Assembly (NCBI GenBank): GCA_045126475.1
Contig: JBGVOL010000117.1
Location: forward strand, 1-35,783
Origin: SVEL01 sp045126475
Lineage (GTDB): Bacteria; Bacillota; Clostridia; Lachnospirales; Lachnospiraceae
Length of the DNA: 35,783 nt
Reading direction: 5' to 3'
Part shown: piece by piece, positions 23,576 to 30,473 of the stretch
How the letters are laid out: each line of letters starts with the position of its first letter
Numbering within the stretch: position 1 is the stretch's first letter
The notes under the pieces: generated by a model
The model's database searches: none
What the model saw: the letters and a program-made list of their open reading frames with translations, nothing else
What the model was told of the DNA's origin: nothing
Program-made: the position numbers and the translations under genes

Positions 23576-24700
23576 TTACTCTATACCTAATAATTGTTTT
23601 GCTAATTCCTTTGCTATGGTTTTACTGTCTTTATCTTTACAGTAATTTTTAGTGCATTCAACTTTCACAACATATTTGTTAGCTTTATTAACCATCCAAT
23701 ATGCAGTTGAATTTTCTTTGTTGTAAATTTCATAATTATTATACTTATCTACAAGAGAAAGGTTTTCTTTAGATATCATATCTTCATTAAAGCTCGTTAT
23801 TGATAATCTATATAAAGTAATGAAATTAGCATTATCATCGACTACAATATAATTAAAACAATCGTCCAAGACTACTTCAGCGATAAATTCTGGGTTTTTT
23901 AAGTAGATATTAAATTTATCAGCTATTTCTTTTGCTATTAAATCTTCGTAATAGACCAATGATGTATCTAATTCATCCTTTGAATCTTTAATTTCAAAGG
24001 AAAAAATATTCATAACATCGTCTACATAGTCTGTATTTAATTCTGTTCCATTATCTACAGAAAAAAGTATATGTATTAAATAATTATCTATATATTTTAA
24101 TACATCATACACATAGTAATCTTTATACTTAGTTCCTATAATATACATTCCATTATACTGTACTATTTCATTGGTATCTCGTTTAGTAGCTAATACATCA
24201 TAATAATAATTGTAACTTAAGGTTTCAATAAAATAGTTTATATCTGTTTTTGCTTTATCTATATCCAGCGTTTCTTTGCACTTTGAATAATTAACACTTG
24301 CATATACATTATTCGTATTGTTAATAAGCTCCGGAATGTGAAATATTGGTCCCTGATCATCACCATACTCTTCTATTGAGAATTCAGTTTCGTCAGAGTG
24401 ATGTAAAGAATAAAACTTTGCGTAATCTTCACTAACTACCACAGGGTTGACGCTAGATAAGTTTGCTTCCTTTGCATTAGCCGTAACTACCAAATATTTT
24501 GTAGGGGAATCCGTTTTAGCATCAATAGGTATTATATTACTCACAGAAGTAATAGGTTCATTGTCCATTTTACCTATATAATTCACCTTAGAATTAGTAG
24601 TATTAGTGTTTTTCTCGTTTGCATTATTCTTATCAGTATCTGATTTATTTCCACAAGCTATTAAGCTTAGTGAAGTCGTTGCCAATAAAAACATACTCAA
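23576..24700 (-). CDS. Lipoprotein of unknown function with broken start
   Basis: This ~370-aa secreted lipoprotein has hydrophobic MFLLATTSLSLIAC followed by a Lys/Asn/Thr-rich linker, giving a lipobox Cys near residue 16. The rest has no domain I recognise; it is AT-rich, with many Tyr, Asp and Asn. The open frame begins only at TTG 24700 or ATG 24694, neither with a ribosome site, and lacks the usual Lys-rich n-region. A fitting n-region (ATG 24717, then Ile-Lys-Lys-Lys) exists one frame away, separated by a run of ten A (24703-24712). One added A would restore a textbook signal peptide. It is therefore phase-variable, expressed by slippage, mutated or mis-sequenced. Confidence 0.7.
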   Translation of the reverse strand: MSMFLLATTSLSLIACGNKSDTDKNNANEKNTNTTNSKVNYIGKMDNEPITSVSNIIPIDAKTDSPTKYLVVTANAKEANLSSVNPVVVSEDYAKFYSLHHSDETEFSIEEYGDDQGPIFHIPELINNTNNVYASVNYSKCKETLDIDKAKTDINYFIETLSYNYYYDVLATKRDTNEIVQYNGMYIIGTKYKDYYVYDVLKYIDNYLIHILFSVDNGTELNTDYVDDVMNIFSFEIKDSKDELDTSLVYYEDLIAKEIADKFNIYLKNPEFIAEVVLDDCFNYIVVDDNANFITLYRLSITSFNEDMISKENLSLVDKYNNYEIYNKENSTAYWMVNKANKYVVKVECTKNYCKDKDSKTIAKELAKQLLGIE

Positions 24701-24702
24701 TA

Positions 24703-24712
24703 TTTTTTTTTT
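24703..24712 (-). repeat. Poly-A(10) tract at lipoprotein start
   Basis: Ten A on the coding (minus) strand lie directly after ATG 24717. Eleven A would join this ATG in frame to the lipoprotein gene; ten do not, and the frame ends at TGA a few codons later. A tract of this length is prone to polymerase slippage. Confidence 0.7.
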
Positions 24713-24740
24713 ATCATAAAATTAGGGTTGTTGAGACTCG

Positions 24741-24752
24741 TGACTATAGTCA
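24741..24752. promoter_or_regulatory. Palindrome TGACTATAGTCA before lipoprotein gene
   Basis: This perfect 12-bp palindrome is identical to 21322-21333. Here it is extended by CTC/GAG flanks with one mismatch. It lies downstream of the predicted promoter, in the transcribed leader, and overlaps ATG 24753. Candidate operator. Confidence 0.6.
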
Positions 24753-24786
24753 TGAGAGAAATAACCCGTCCTCCTTTCTGTTAATC

Positions 24787-24816
24787 ATTGTAAAAGAAAT
24801 TGGTGCAGAGTGTCAA
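24787..24816 (-). promoter_or_regulatory. Promoter of second lipoprotein gene
   Basis: On the minus strand TTGACA (24816-24811), an 18-nt spacer and TACAAT (24792-24787) form a good promoter. A strong AGGAGG (24775-24770) follows about 12 nt later, although no in-frame start lies at normal distance from it. Confidence 0.6.
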
Positions 24817-24910
24817 GTAAAATTGCCCACCTCTGTTAGTGCGTAATTACCTGATAACCATCTCTGAAAAGAGAGGTCTGCTCAAAGAAACCTATAACAA
24901 GTTGGGTTCT

Positions 24911-26548
24911 TTATTCCAACTCATTCTCCGGCTCGATATCAGCAGCCTTCTGGCGTTTTCTTGCCATTTCGTCACTTTCAAGGTATTCATCATAAGTAGT
25001 AATCTTGTCGATTAACTGGCCGTTTACGATTTCCATGATACGGTTTGCTGTTGTCTGTACAAACTGGTGGTCATGTGAAGCGAACAGTGCAACACCGGAA
25101 AACTTTATAAGTCCGTTGTTTAATGCTGTGATTGATTCCATGTCAAGGTGGTTTGTAGGCTCATCAAGAATAAGTACATTTGCACCCATAATCATCATCT
25201 TTGAGAGCATAACACGAACTTTCTCACCACCGGAAAGAACTTTTACCTTCTTTACACCGTCATCTCCGGCAAATAACATTCTTCCGAGGAAACCACGGAC
25301 ATAAGTAGCATCCTTGATTTCTGAGAACTGTGTAAGCCAGTCAACGATTACGTCATCACAGTCAAAATCCTTTGTATTATCCTTAGGGAAGTAAGCGTGA
25401 GTAGTAGTAACGCCCCACTTGTATGTTCCCTCATCAGGCTCAAGCTCGCCTGCAAGTATTTTAAAGAGAGTGGTCTTTGCAATTTCATTTGAACCTACAA
25501 AGGCAATCTTATCATCTCTGTTTACGATAAACGATACATTATCAAGAACCTTTACACCGTCAACTGTCTTTGAGATACCTTCAACGGTTAAGACCTCGTT
25601 ACCAATCTCACGGTTTGGTCTGAAGTCGATGTAAGGATATTTACGGCTTGAAGGCTTAATCTCGTCAAGCTCAATCTTTTCAAGGGCTCTCTTTCTTGAT
25701 GTAGCCTGTTTTGACTTTGAAGCGTTTGCAGAGAATCTCTGGATGAAATCCTGCAATTCCTTAATCTTTTCTTCCTTCTTCTTGTTTGCTTCCTTCATCT
25801 GTTTTACAAGAAGCTGGCTTGACTCGTACCAGAAATCGTAGTTTCCGGCGTAGAGCTGAATCTTGCCGTAGTCAATATCAGCAGTGTGTGTACATACTTT
25901 GTTGAGGAAATAACGGTCATGGGATACAACGATAACCGTATTCTCAAAGTTAATAAGGAACTCCTCAAGCCATGCAATGGCGTCCAAATCAAGGTGGTTT
26001 GTAGGCTCGTCGAGGAGAAGTATATCAGGATTGCCAAAAAGTGCCTGAGCAAGTAAAACCTTAACCTTTTCACTTCCGCGAAGTTCACTCATCTGCTTGT
26101 AGTGAAGCTCAGTCTCGATACCAAGACCATTTAAGAGTGTGGCAGCATCTGACTCGGCATTCCAGCCGTCCATATTGGCGAACTCGCCCTCCAACTCGCT
26201 GGCTTTGATTCCGTCTTCCTCGGAGAAATCTTCCTTTGCGTAAAGGGCATCCTTTTCTTTCATGATTTCATATAAACGTGCATTTCCCATTATTACAGTG
26301 TCAAGAACGGTGTACTGGTCGTACTTGAAGTGATCCTGCTGTAAGAATGAAAGACGCTGTCCTTCTGTGATTATTATATCTCCCTTTGTAGGTTCAAGCT
26401 GTCCTGATAAAATCTTTAAAAATGTAGATTTTCCTGCACCGTTTGCACCTATAAGACCATAGCAGTTGCCCTCGGTGAATTTGATATTTACATCTTCAAA
26501 CAAAGCCTTTTTTCCGATTCTAAGAGTTACATTGCTTGCACTTATCAT
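24911..26548 (-). CDS. ABC-F family ATPase (YkpA/YbiT-like)
   Basis: This 545-aa soluble protein has two ABC domains and no membrane part, as in ABC-F factors that act on the ribosome. Domain 1 has GLIGANGAGKSTFLKIL (~36-52), a degenerate signature and LLLDEPTNHLDLDAIAWLE. A charged linker (~240-300; KKKEEKIKELQDFIQRFSA) follows. Domain 2 has LSGGEKVRVMLSKMM and LILDEPTNHLDMESI. Its Walker A reads VGSNEIAKTTLF, lacking two glycines, a pattern I recall from the YkpA/YbiT subgroup. GGAGG precedes ATG 26548; codons to 26596 are leader. Antibiotic protection is not implied. Its last 119 bp recur at 22357-22475. Confidence 0.9.
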   Translation of the reverse strand: MISASNVTLRIGKKALFEDVNIKFTEGNCYGLIGANGAGKSTFLKILSGQLEPTKGDIIITEGQRLSFLQQDHFKYDQYTVLDTVIMGNARLYEIMKEKDALYAKEDFSEEDGIKASELEGEFANMDGWNAESDAATLLNGLGIETELHYKQMSELRGSEKVKVLLAQALFGNPDILLLDEPTNHLDLDAIAWLEEFLINFENTVIVVSHDRYFLNKVCTHTADIDYGKIQLYAGNYDFWYESSQLLVKQMKEANKKKEEKIKELQDFIQRFSANASKSKQATSRKRALEKIELDEIKPSSRKYPYIDFRPNREIGNEVLTVEGISKTVDGVKVLDNVSFIVNRDDKIAFVGSNEIAKTTLFKILAGELEPDEGTYKWGVTTTHAYFPKDNTKDFDCDDVIVDWLTQFSEIKDATYVRGFLGRMLFAGDDGVKKVKVLSGGEKVRVMLSKMMIMGANVLILDEPTNHLDMESITALNNGLIKFSGVALFASHDHQFVQTTANRIMEIVNGQLIDKITTYDEYLESDEMARKRQKAADIEPENELE

Positions 26549-26580
26549 AATTGCCTCCAAATATAGAATAAAGTATAATT

Positions 26581-26758
26581 GACTACGGCCATGCAAATAG
26601 CATGACTACGGCCATGCTATTCATAATTTGCCTGCAGTGGCCGGCAAATTATGAATAGAGGGCGTACGCCCTATAGAACAACAAATATAAGTTGTGCTTT
26701 GTAAGCAAGCTTACACGCACAGCTTATATTTGCTGTTCTGCATGGCCTGACTGTAGAC
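26581..26758. repeat. Nested palindromic block upstream of ABC-F gene
   Basis: This 178-bp stretch is almost wholly self-complementary. A 14-bp direct repeat GACTACGGCCATGC occurs at 26581-26594 and 26604-26617. A perfect 16-bp stem joins 26617-26632 with 26643-26658. AGGGCGTACGCCCT (26659-26672) is a perfect palindrome. A 22-bp stem with two imperfect positions joins 26676-26697 with 26717-26738 and encloses GTAAGC-AA-GCTTAC. Imperfect outer ends (GACTAC..., ...GTAGAC) invert each other. No open frame of size is present. It could be a REP/MITE-like repeat or the structured leader of the ABC-F gene. Confidence 0.7.
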
Positions 26759-26759
26759 T

Positions 26760-26787
26760 ATTTTACAGTAATTAGGAAAAAAAGCAA
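26760..26787 (-). promoter_or_regulatory. Possible ABC-F promoter
   Basis: On the minus strand TTGCTT (26787-26782), a 16-nt spacer and TAAAAT (26765-26760) would start a ~205-nt leader that contains the whole palindromic block. A nearer promoter is not evident, though TATACT (26577-26572) lies close to the gene without a -35 partner. Confidence 0.4.
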
Positions 26788-26795
26788 GGTTTTTC

Positions 26796-26824
26796 TTGTA
26801 GATTAGCTATATTTTGGGTATAAT
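26796..26824 (+). promoter_or_regulatory. Promoter of GlgX-like/traX/HAD operon
   Basis: TTGTAG (26796-26801), a 17-nt spacer and TATAAT (26819-26824) lie 69 nt before the ATG at 26894. Together with the spacing of the downstream genes this suggests one transcript to 30100. Confidence 0.65.
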
Positions 26825-26893
26825 GTTGTATAAACAGCGAATTTTGTGTTGCGTGTTTACAAATTAACGATATAACCAAAAGAGGTAGAGGAC

Positions 26894-28738
26894 ATGACAG
26901 AATTCAAAACTAAAATCGGAAATCCATTACTGCTTGGAGCTACAAAGCTCTTTGGCGGCGCTAATTTTGCGCTTATTGTTGAGAATGAAGAGGTGTGTCC
27001 TGTTTTAAGAATATATCAAAAAGGAACTTATGATGTTGTAAGCGACATTCAATTTGATGAAAAGATGAGATTTGGCAATGTATTTGCCATGGAAGTGAAG
27101 AACTTTGATGATAGTGTATATGATTACGGCTACATGTGTGACGGCATACCATATGCGGATATGTATGGAAAAATCATAAATCACAGGGAAATATGGGGAG
27201 AGAGTAGGCTTCCTACTTACAGTGTATTTCATGACGATTTTGTGTGGACGGAAAACAGCAGAAGGGAGATACCATTTGATGAAGCTATTATATACAGAAT
27301 GCATGTAAGAGGTTTTACGGCACATAGTTCATCAGGTACAAAGTATAAAGGTACATTTAAAGGTATTGCGGGCAAGCTTCCATATCTCAAGGAGCTGGGA
27401 GTTAATGTTATAGAACTTATGCCGGCATACGAATTTGATGAAGTTAAAAGTGTGTTTGATAATGTAGAGGATGATAAAGGTGCTAAACAGTATGTTGATA
27501 ATCAATTTGGAGATACTATTAATGACAGTGAACGGATAAATTACTGGGGTTACGGTACTGCAATGTATTTCGCACCAAAGTCATCATTTGCATCACAGCC
27601 TGCAGATGCTCATAATGAATTTAAAGAGATGGTTCAGGCCATACATAATGCAGGTATGGAGATATTGATGGAGTTCCATTTTGCAGATGGAATGAAACCA
27701 AACATGATTATGGATTGTATCAGGTATTGGGTTATGGAGTATCATATTGACGGTGTACATATGAATCTGAACGCTGTTCCGGTAAATATGATAAAGACAG
27801 ACCCGCTTCTTGCAAGAATTAAGATACTTGGTGACAGATGGGAGCTTGTAAATGACTATTATATGCCTATGAAGGGAATAAAGCATCTCGGAATATGTAA
27901 TGATGGTTTTATGTGTACTGTAAGAAGGTTTATAAAAGGTGATGAGGGGCTTACATATGAAGTGTCATCAAAGCTTAAAGAAAATCCAAAAGATGCAGGT
28001 ATTGTAAATTATTTATCTACTCACAACAGTTTTACACTTATGGACAGTGTATCATATGATAGAAAGCATAATGAACAAAACGGTGAAGGAAACAGGGATG
28101 GCAGCAATCTGAACTATAGCTGGAATTGTGGATTTGAGGGTGCAACAAGAAAAAAGAAAGTTGTGGATCTTAGGAAAAAACAGATTCGCAACGCAATTGC
28201 AATTCTTTTTATGAGCCAGGGTACACCTCTTATTATGGCAGGTGACGAGATGGGAAGGACTTGCGGAGGTAATAATAATCCGTATTGTCAGGATAACGAT
28301 TCGAATTATGTTAACTGGAATGATTTAAAAAAGAACAGGGATATATACGAGTTTACAAGATTTATGATTAATTTCAGGAAAGAACATAAAATTCTTCACA
28401 TGGACAGCGAACTCCGTATGATGGACTATTTATCAAAGGGATGTCCGGATTTATCAATACATGGTACAGAGCCGTGGAGACCTGATTTTAATTATGTGAG
28501 CAGATGCTTTGGAATGATGTATAATGAGGCATATGCTAAAGAGAAAAGGGGAAAGATGTATATCATGTTTAATATGTACTGGGAGCCTCAGGAATTCAAT
28601 GTTCCCGCAACAGAACCTAAAATGAAGTGGAAGCTTGCATTTACCACAGCCGGCAGGGAAAAGGTGGAAGAGGTTGTAGGCAGAGTGTTCAGAGTACCTC
28701 CGAGAGCAATCGCAGTGTTGTGTGAGGTTCAGAATTGA
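26894..28738 (+). CDS. GlgX/isoamylase-like protein without catalytic residues
   Basis: This 614-aa protein has the fold sequence of glycogen debranching enzymes (GH13 family 11): AIIYRMHVRGFTAH, LPYLKELGVNVIELMPAYEF, NYWGYGTAMYFAPKSSFAS and RKKQIRNAIAILFMSQGTPL. However, every conserved active-site region is altered. DxxxNH is EFHFAD (~258), the nucleophile motif GFRFD is GVHMN (~288), the acid/base AEPWD is GDRWE (~315), and HDGFTL is HNSFTL (~377). Nucleophile, acid/base and stabiliser are thus all replaced while the frame is intact and flanks stay conserved (KHNEQNGEGNRDGS). It should not hydrolyse glucan. A glucan-binding or regulatory role is inferred. AGAGG precedes the ATG. Confidence 0.88.
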   Translation: MTEFKTKIGNPLLLGATKLFGGANFALIVENEEVCPVLRIYQKGTYDVVSDIQFDEKMRFGNVFAMEVKNFDDSVYDYGYMCDGIPYADMYGKIINHREIWGESRLPTYSVFHDDFVWTENSRREIPFDEAIIYRMHVRGFTAHSSSGTKYKGTFKGIAGKLPYLKELGVNVIELMPAYEFDEVKSVFDNVEDDKGAKQYVDNQFGDTINDSERINYWGYGTAMYFAPKSSFASQPADAHNEFKEMVQAIHNAGMEILMEFHFADGMKPNMIMDCIRYWVMEYHIDGVHMNLNAVPVNMIKTDPLLARIKILGDRWELVNDYYMPMKGIKHLGICNDGFMCTVRRFIKGDEGLTYEVSSKLKENPKDAGIVNYLSTHNSFTLMDSVSYDRKHNEQNGEGNRDGSNLNYSWNCGFEGATRKKKVVDLRKKQIRNAIAILFMSQGTPLIMAGDEMGRTCGGNNNPYCQDNDSNYVNWNDLKKNRDIYEFTRFMINFRKEHKILHMDSELRMMDYLSKGCPDLSIHGTEPWRPDFNYVSRCFGMMYNEAYAKEKRGKMYIMFNMYWEPQEFNVPATEPKMKWKLAFTTAGREKVEEVVGRVFRVPPRAIAVLCEVQN

Positions 28739-29433
28739 AAGTAACAGAGATATTTAGTATGGACAACAGTAAAAAGGGTATCAGCAGCTTTGGATTAAAG
28801 ATTATTGCAATCTGCACTATGGTCATTGACCATGTGGGACTAAAGTTTTTTTCCGGAAATACCGGATTCAGAGTGATTGGACGCATTGCATTTCCTATTT
28901 TCTGTTTTCTTATTGTAGAGGGATATTTTCATACTTCAGATATAAGAAAGTATATGACAAGGTTGCTTGTTTTTGCACTGTTATCGGAGATTCCTTTTGA
29001 TATTATGGTGAAAGGGGATATCATAAATACAGGATATCAGAATGTATTTTTTACCCTGTTTATCGGTCTGGCAATGATATATGCCATAGAGAATTCAGTA
29101 AGACCCTTTGCAAAAACATTATGGCTTCTTGCAGGTTTTGTTGCGGCTGAACTTTTAAAGGTGGATTACACGTTTTATGGCATAGCTCTTATTTATATTT
29201 TCTACAATTTTAGGGACAATCGCTTCATTGGATGTGCGGTTATGGGTGTTATGAGCCTTATAAGCGGACGCGTGCAGAGCATGGCAGTGTTGTCTGTGCC
29301 GTTTATCATGTTGTATGATGGCAGAAAAGGACCGGAATTTGCGAACAAAAAGATATGGAAATATGGTTTTTATGTATTTTATCCTGTACATATTATGATA
29401 ATAGATGCGATATTGCTATTTTTGAATGGTTAG
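28735..29433 (+). CDS. TraX family membrane protein
   Basis: This 232-aa polytopic protein is of the TraX family, named after the F-pilin N-acetylating protein but widespread in Firmicutes with unknown substrates. FGLKIIAICTMVIDHVGLKF (~18-37), FRVIGRIAFPIFCFLIVEGY (~44-63) and SEIPFDIM are the family motifs; six or more hydrophobic helices follow. TTG 28735 overlaps the stop of the previous gene and has GAGG 8 nt upstream, so coupling is likely. ATG 28759 (MDNSKKGISSFGLK) is a plausible alternative with a weaker ribosome site. No conjugation genes are near, so the substrate is more likely a surface polymer or protein. Confidence 0.85.
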   Translation: MKVTEIFSMDNSKKGISSFGLKIIAICTMVIDHVGLKFFSGNTGFRVIGRIAFPIFCFLIVEGYFHTSDIRKYMTRLLVFALLSEIPFDIMVKGDIINTGYQNVFFTLFIGLAMIYAIENSVRPFAKTLWLLAGFVAAELLKVDYTFYGIALIYIFYNFRDNRFIGCAVMGVMSLISGRVQSMAVLSVPFIMLYDGRKGPEFANKKIWKYGFYVFYPVHIMIIDAILLFLNG

Positions 29434-29443
29434 GAGGATTGGT

Positions 29444-30100
29444 ATGACAGACGGTTTTGTTTTTGATATGGACGGAATACTCTTTGACACCGAAAGACTG
29501 TTTAATCAGTGCTTTGCAAAAGCAGGCATTGAGTATGGAATGCCGGATATAGATTATTTTATTGAAGCGTGTCTTGGCAGAAGCACGGTGGAATCTAAGA
29601 AAATCTGTATGGAGAGACTTTCTGAAGATTTCCCATATGATGACATGCAGGTGAGGATAAGGGAACTTTTTAATAAAAGCCTGGCAGAAGGTGGAATGCC
29701 TGTTAAACCCGGTGTATATCTGATGCTTGAGTATCTTAAGGCAAACAGATATCCGATTGGACTTGCTTCATCTTCTTCAAAGAAAAGTGTCATGCATCAC
29801 CTTGAGGAAGCGAATATGACAGAATATTTTTCTGCAATTGTCTGTGGCGACAGTGTTGAGCGGGGAAAACCGGAGCCGGATATATATTTAAAAGTTCTGG
29901 ATATGATGAATCTAAAAGGAAAGAGGGTCTATGCTTTTGAGGATTCTCCAAGCGGACTTATGGCAGCAACAAGGGCGGGGATAAAGGCTATAATGATACC
30001 GGATCAGATTCCCTACAGCGAAGAGTTGAAACCATTTGTGTTTGAGCATTTTAATTCAATGACATCGGCTCTTGAGGCATTGAAAAAGGGAGAAATTTAA
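29444..30100 (+). CDS. HAD-superfamily phosphatase/phosphoglucomutase-like
   Basis: This 218-aa HAD hydrolase is of the beta-phosphoglucomutase-like subgroup. Motif I is FDMDGILFDTE (~6-16), with the nucleophile and acid/base Asp present. Motif II is GLASSSSKK, motif III includes GKPEPDIYLK, and motif IV is FEDSPSGLMAA. A helical cap lies at ~17-85. The second Asp of motif I, the DTE end and the cap fit sugar-phosphate mutases or phosphatases, but the substrate cannot be fixed. TAGGAGG lies before ATG 29444, ten bases after the traX stop. It is grouped with a GlgX-like protein, so a sugar phosphate is a reasonable guess. A hairpin at 30100 ends the operon. Confidence 0.87.
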   Translation: MTDGFVFDMDGILFDTERLFNQCFAKAGIEYGMPDIDYFIEACLGRSTVESKKICMERLSEDFPYDDMQVRIRELFNKSLAEGGMPVKPGVYLMLEYLKANRYPIGLASSSSKKSVMHHLEEANMTEYFSAIVCGDSVERGKPEPDIYLKVLDMMNLKGKRVYAFEDSPSGLMAATRAGIKAIMIPDQIPYSEELKPFVFEHFNSMTSALEALKKGEI

Positions 30101-30139
30101 AAGACCTGAATAAGTTTATACAAACTTATTCAGGTCTTT
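30100..30139. terminator. 18-bp perfect hairpin, bidirectional terminator
   Basis: An 18-nt arm (30100-30117) pairs perfectly with 30122-30139 around a 4-nt loop. It touches the HAD gene stop on the plus strand and contains the last codons and stop of the minus-strand gene. On the minus strand TTTTAAATTT follows, a fair terminator tail; on the plus strand the tail is short. Confidence 0.8.
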
Positions 30140-30295
30140 GTCGTACTCATAGTCAATAGAAGAAAGTTTTGATATGATATCGTTCTTGTCTATTTCCAAG
30201 TCGCTGCACATTTCATCCAGTGTCGGATAATAGTCGCGCAATTTTAGATTAACAAAGCTTAATAGCATAATTGGGTCATTTGGAATTGCCATCAT
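30116..30295 (-). CDS. DUF4250-like small protein
   Basis: This 59-aa protein starts MMAIPNDPIMLLSFVNLKLR and continues DYYPTLDEMCSDLEIDKNDI. It matches the short DUF4250 family common in Clostridia and Bacteroidia, whose function is unknown. Mostly helical, with no signal peptide. Start chosen at ATG 30295, where AGGAGG lies 5 nt upstream on the minus strand; upstream codons to 30352 are non-coding. Its 3' end forms part of the shared terminator hairpin. Confidence 0.8.
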   Translation of the reverse strand: MMAIPNDPIMLLSFVNLKLRDYYPTLDEMCSDLEIDKNDIISKLSSIDYEYDKDLNKFV

Positions 30296-30473
30296 TAGCA
30301 CCTCCTGATAATTATTATTGGGATAGAGGCATTTTAACACAAATATGTGCACATGACAAATATATTATGGTCTTTACACATTTATTTTGATGTAGTATAT
30401 TAAAATAAATGATGATTTGAAAAAAGCGGATAGCATGATAATACATTATAAATTACTAAGGAGGTATGATACT

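Noticed and set aside
22357..24910. Integrative element in the ABC-F gene 3' end
   Set aside because: A duplicated gene end is present, but there is no integrase, recombinase, replication or transfer gene between the copies, so I report only the duplication.
28735..29433. Conjugative plasmid region because of TraX
   Set aside because: TraX family proteins are common in Firmicutes chromosomes and no relaxase, coupling protein or mating-pair genes are present.
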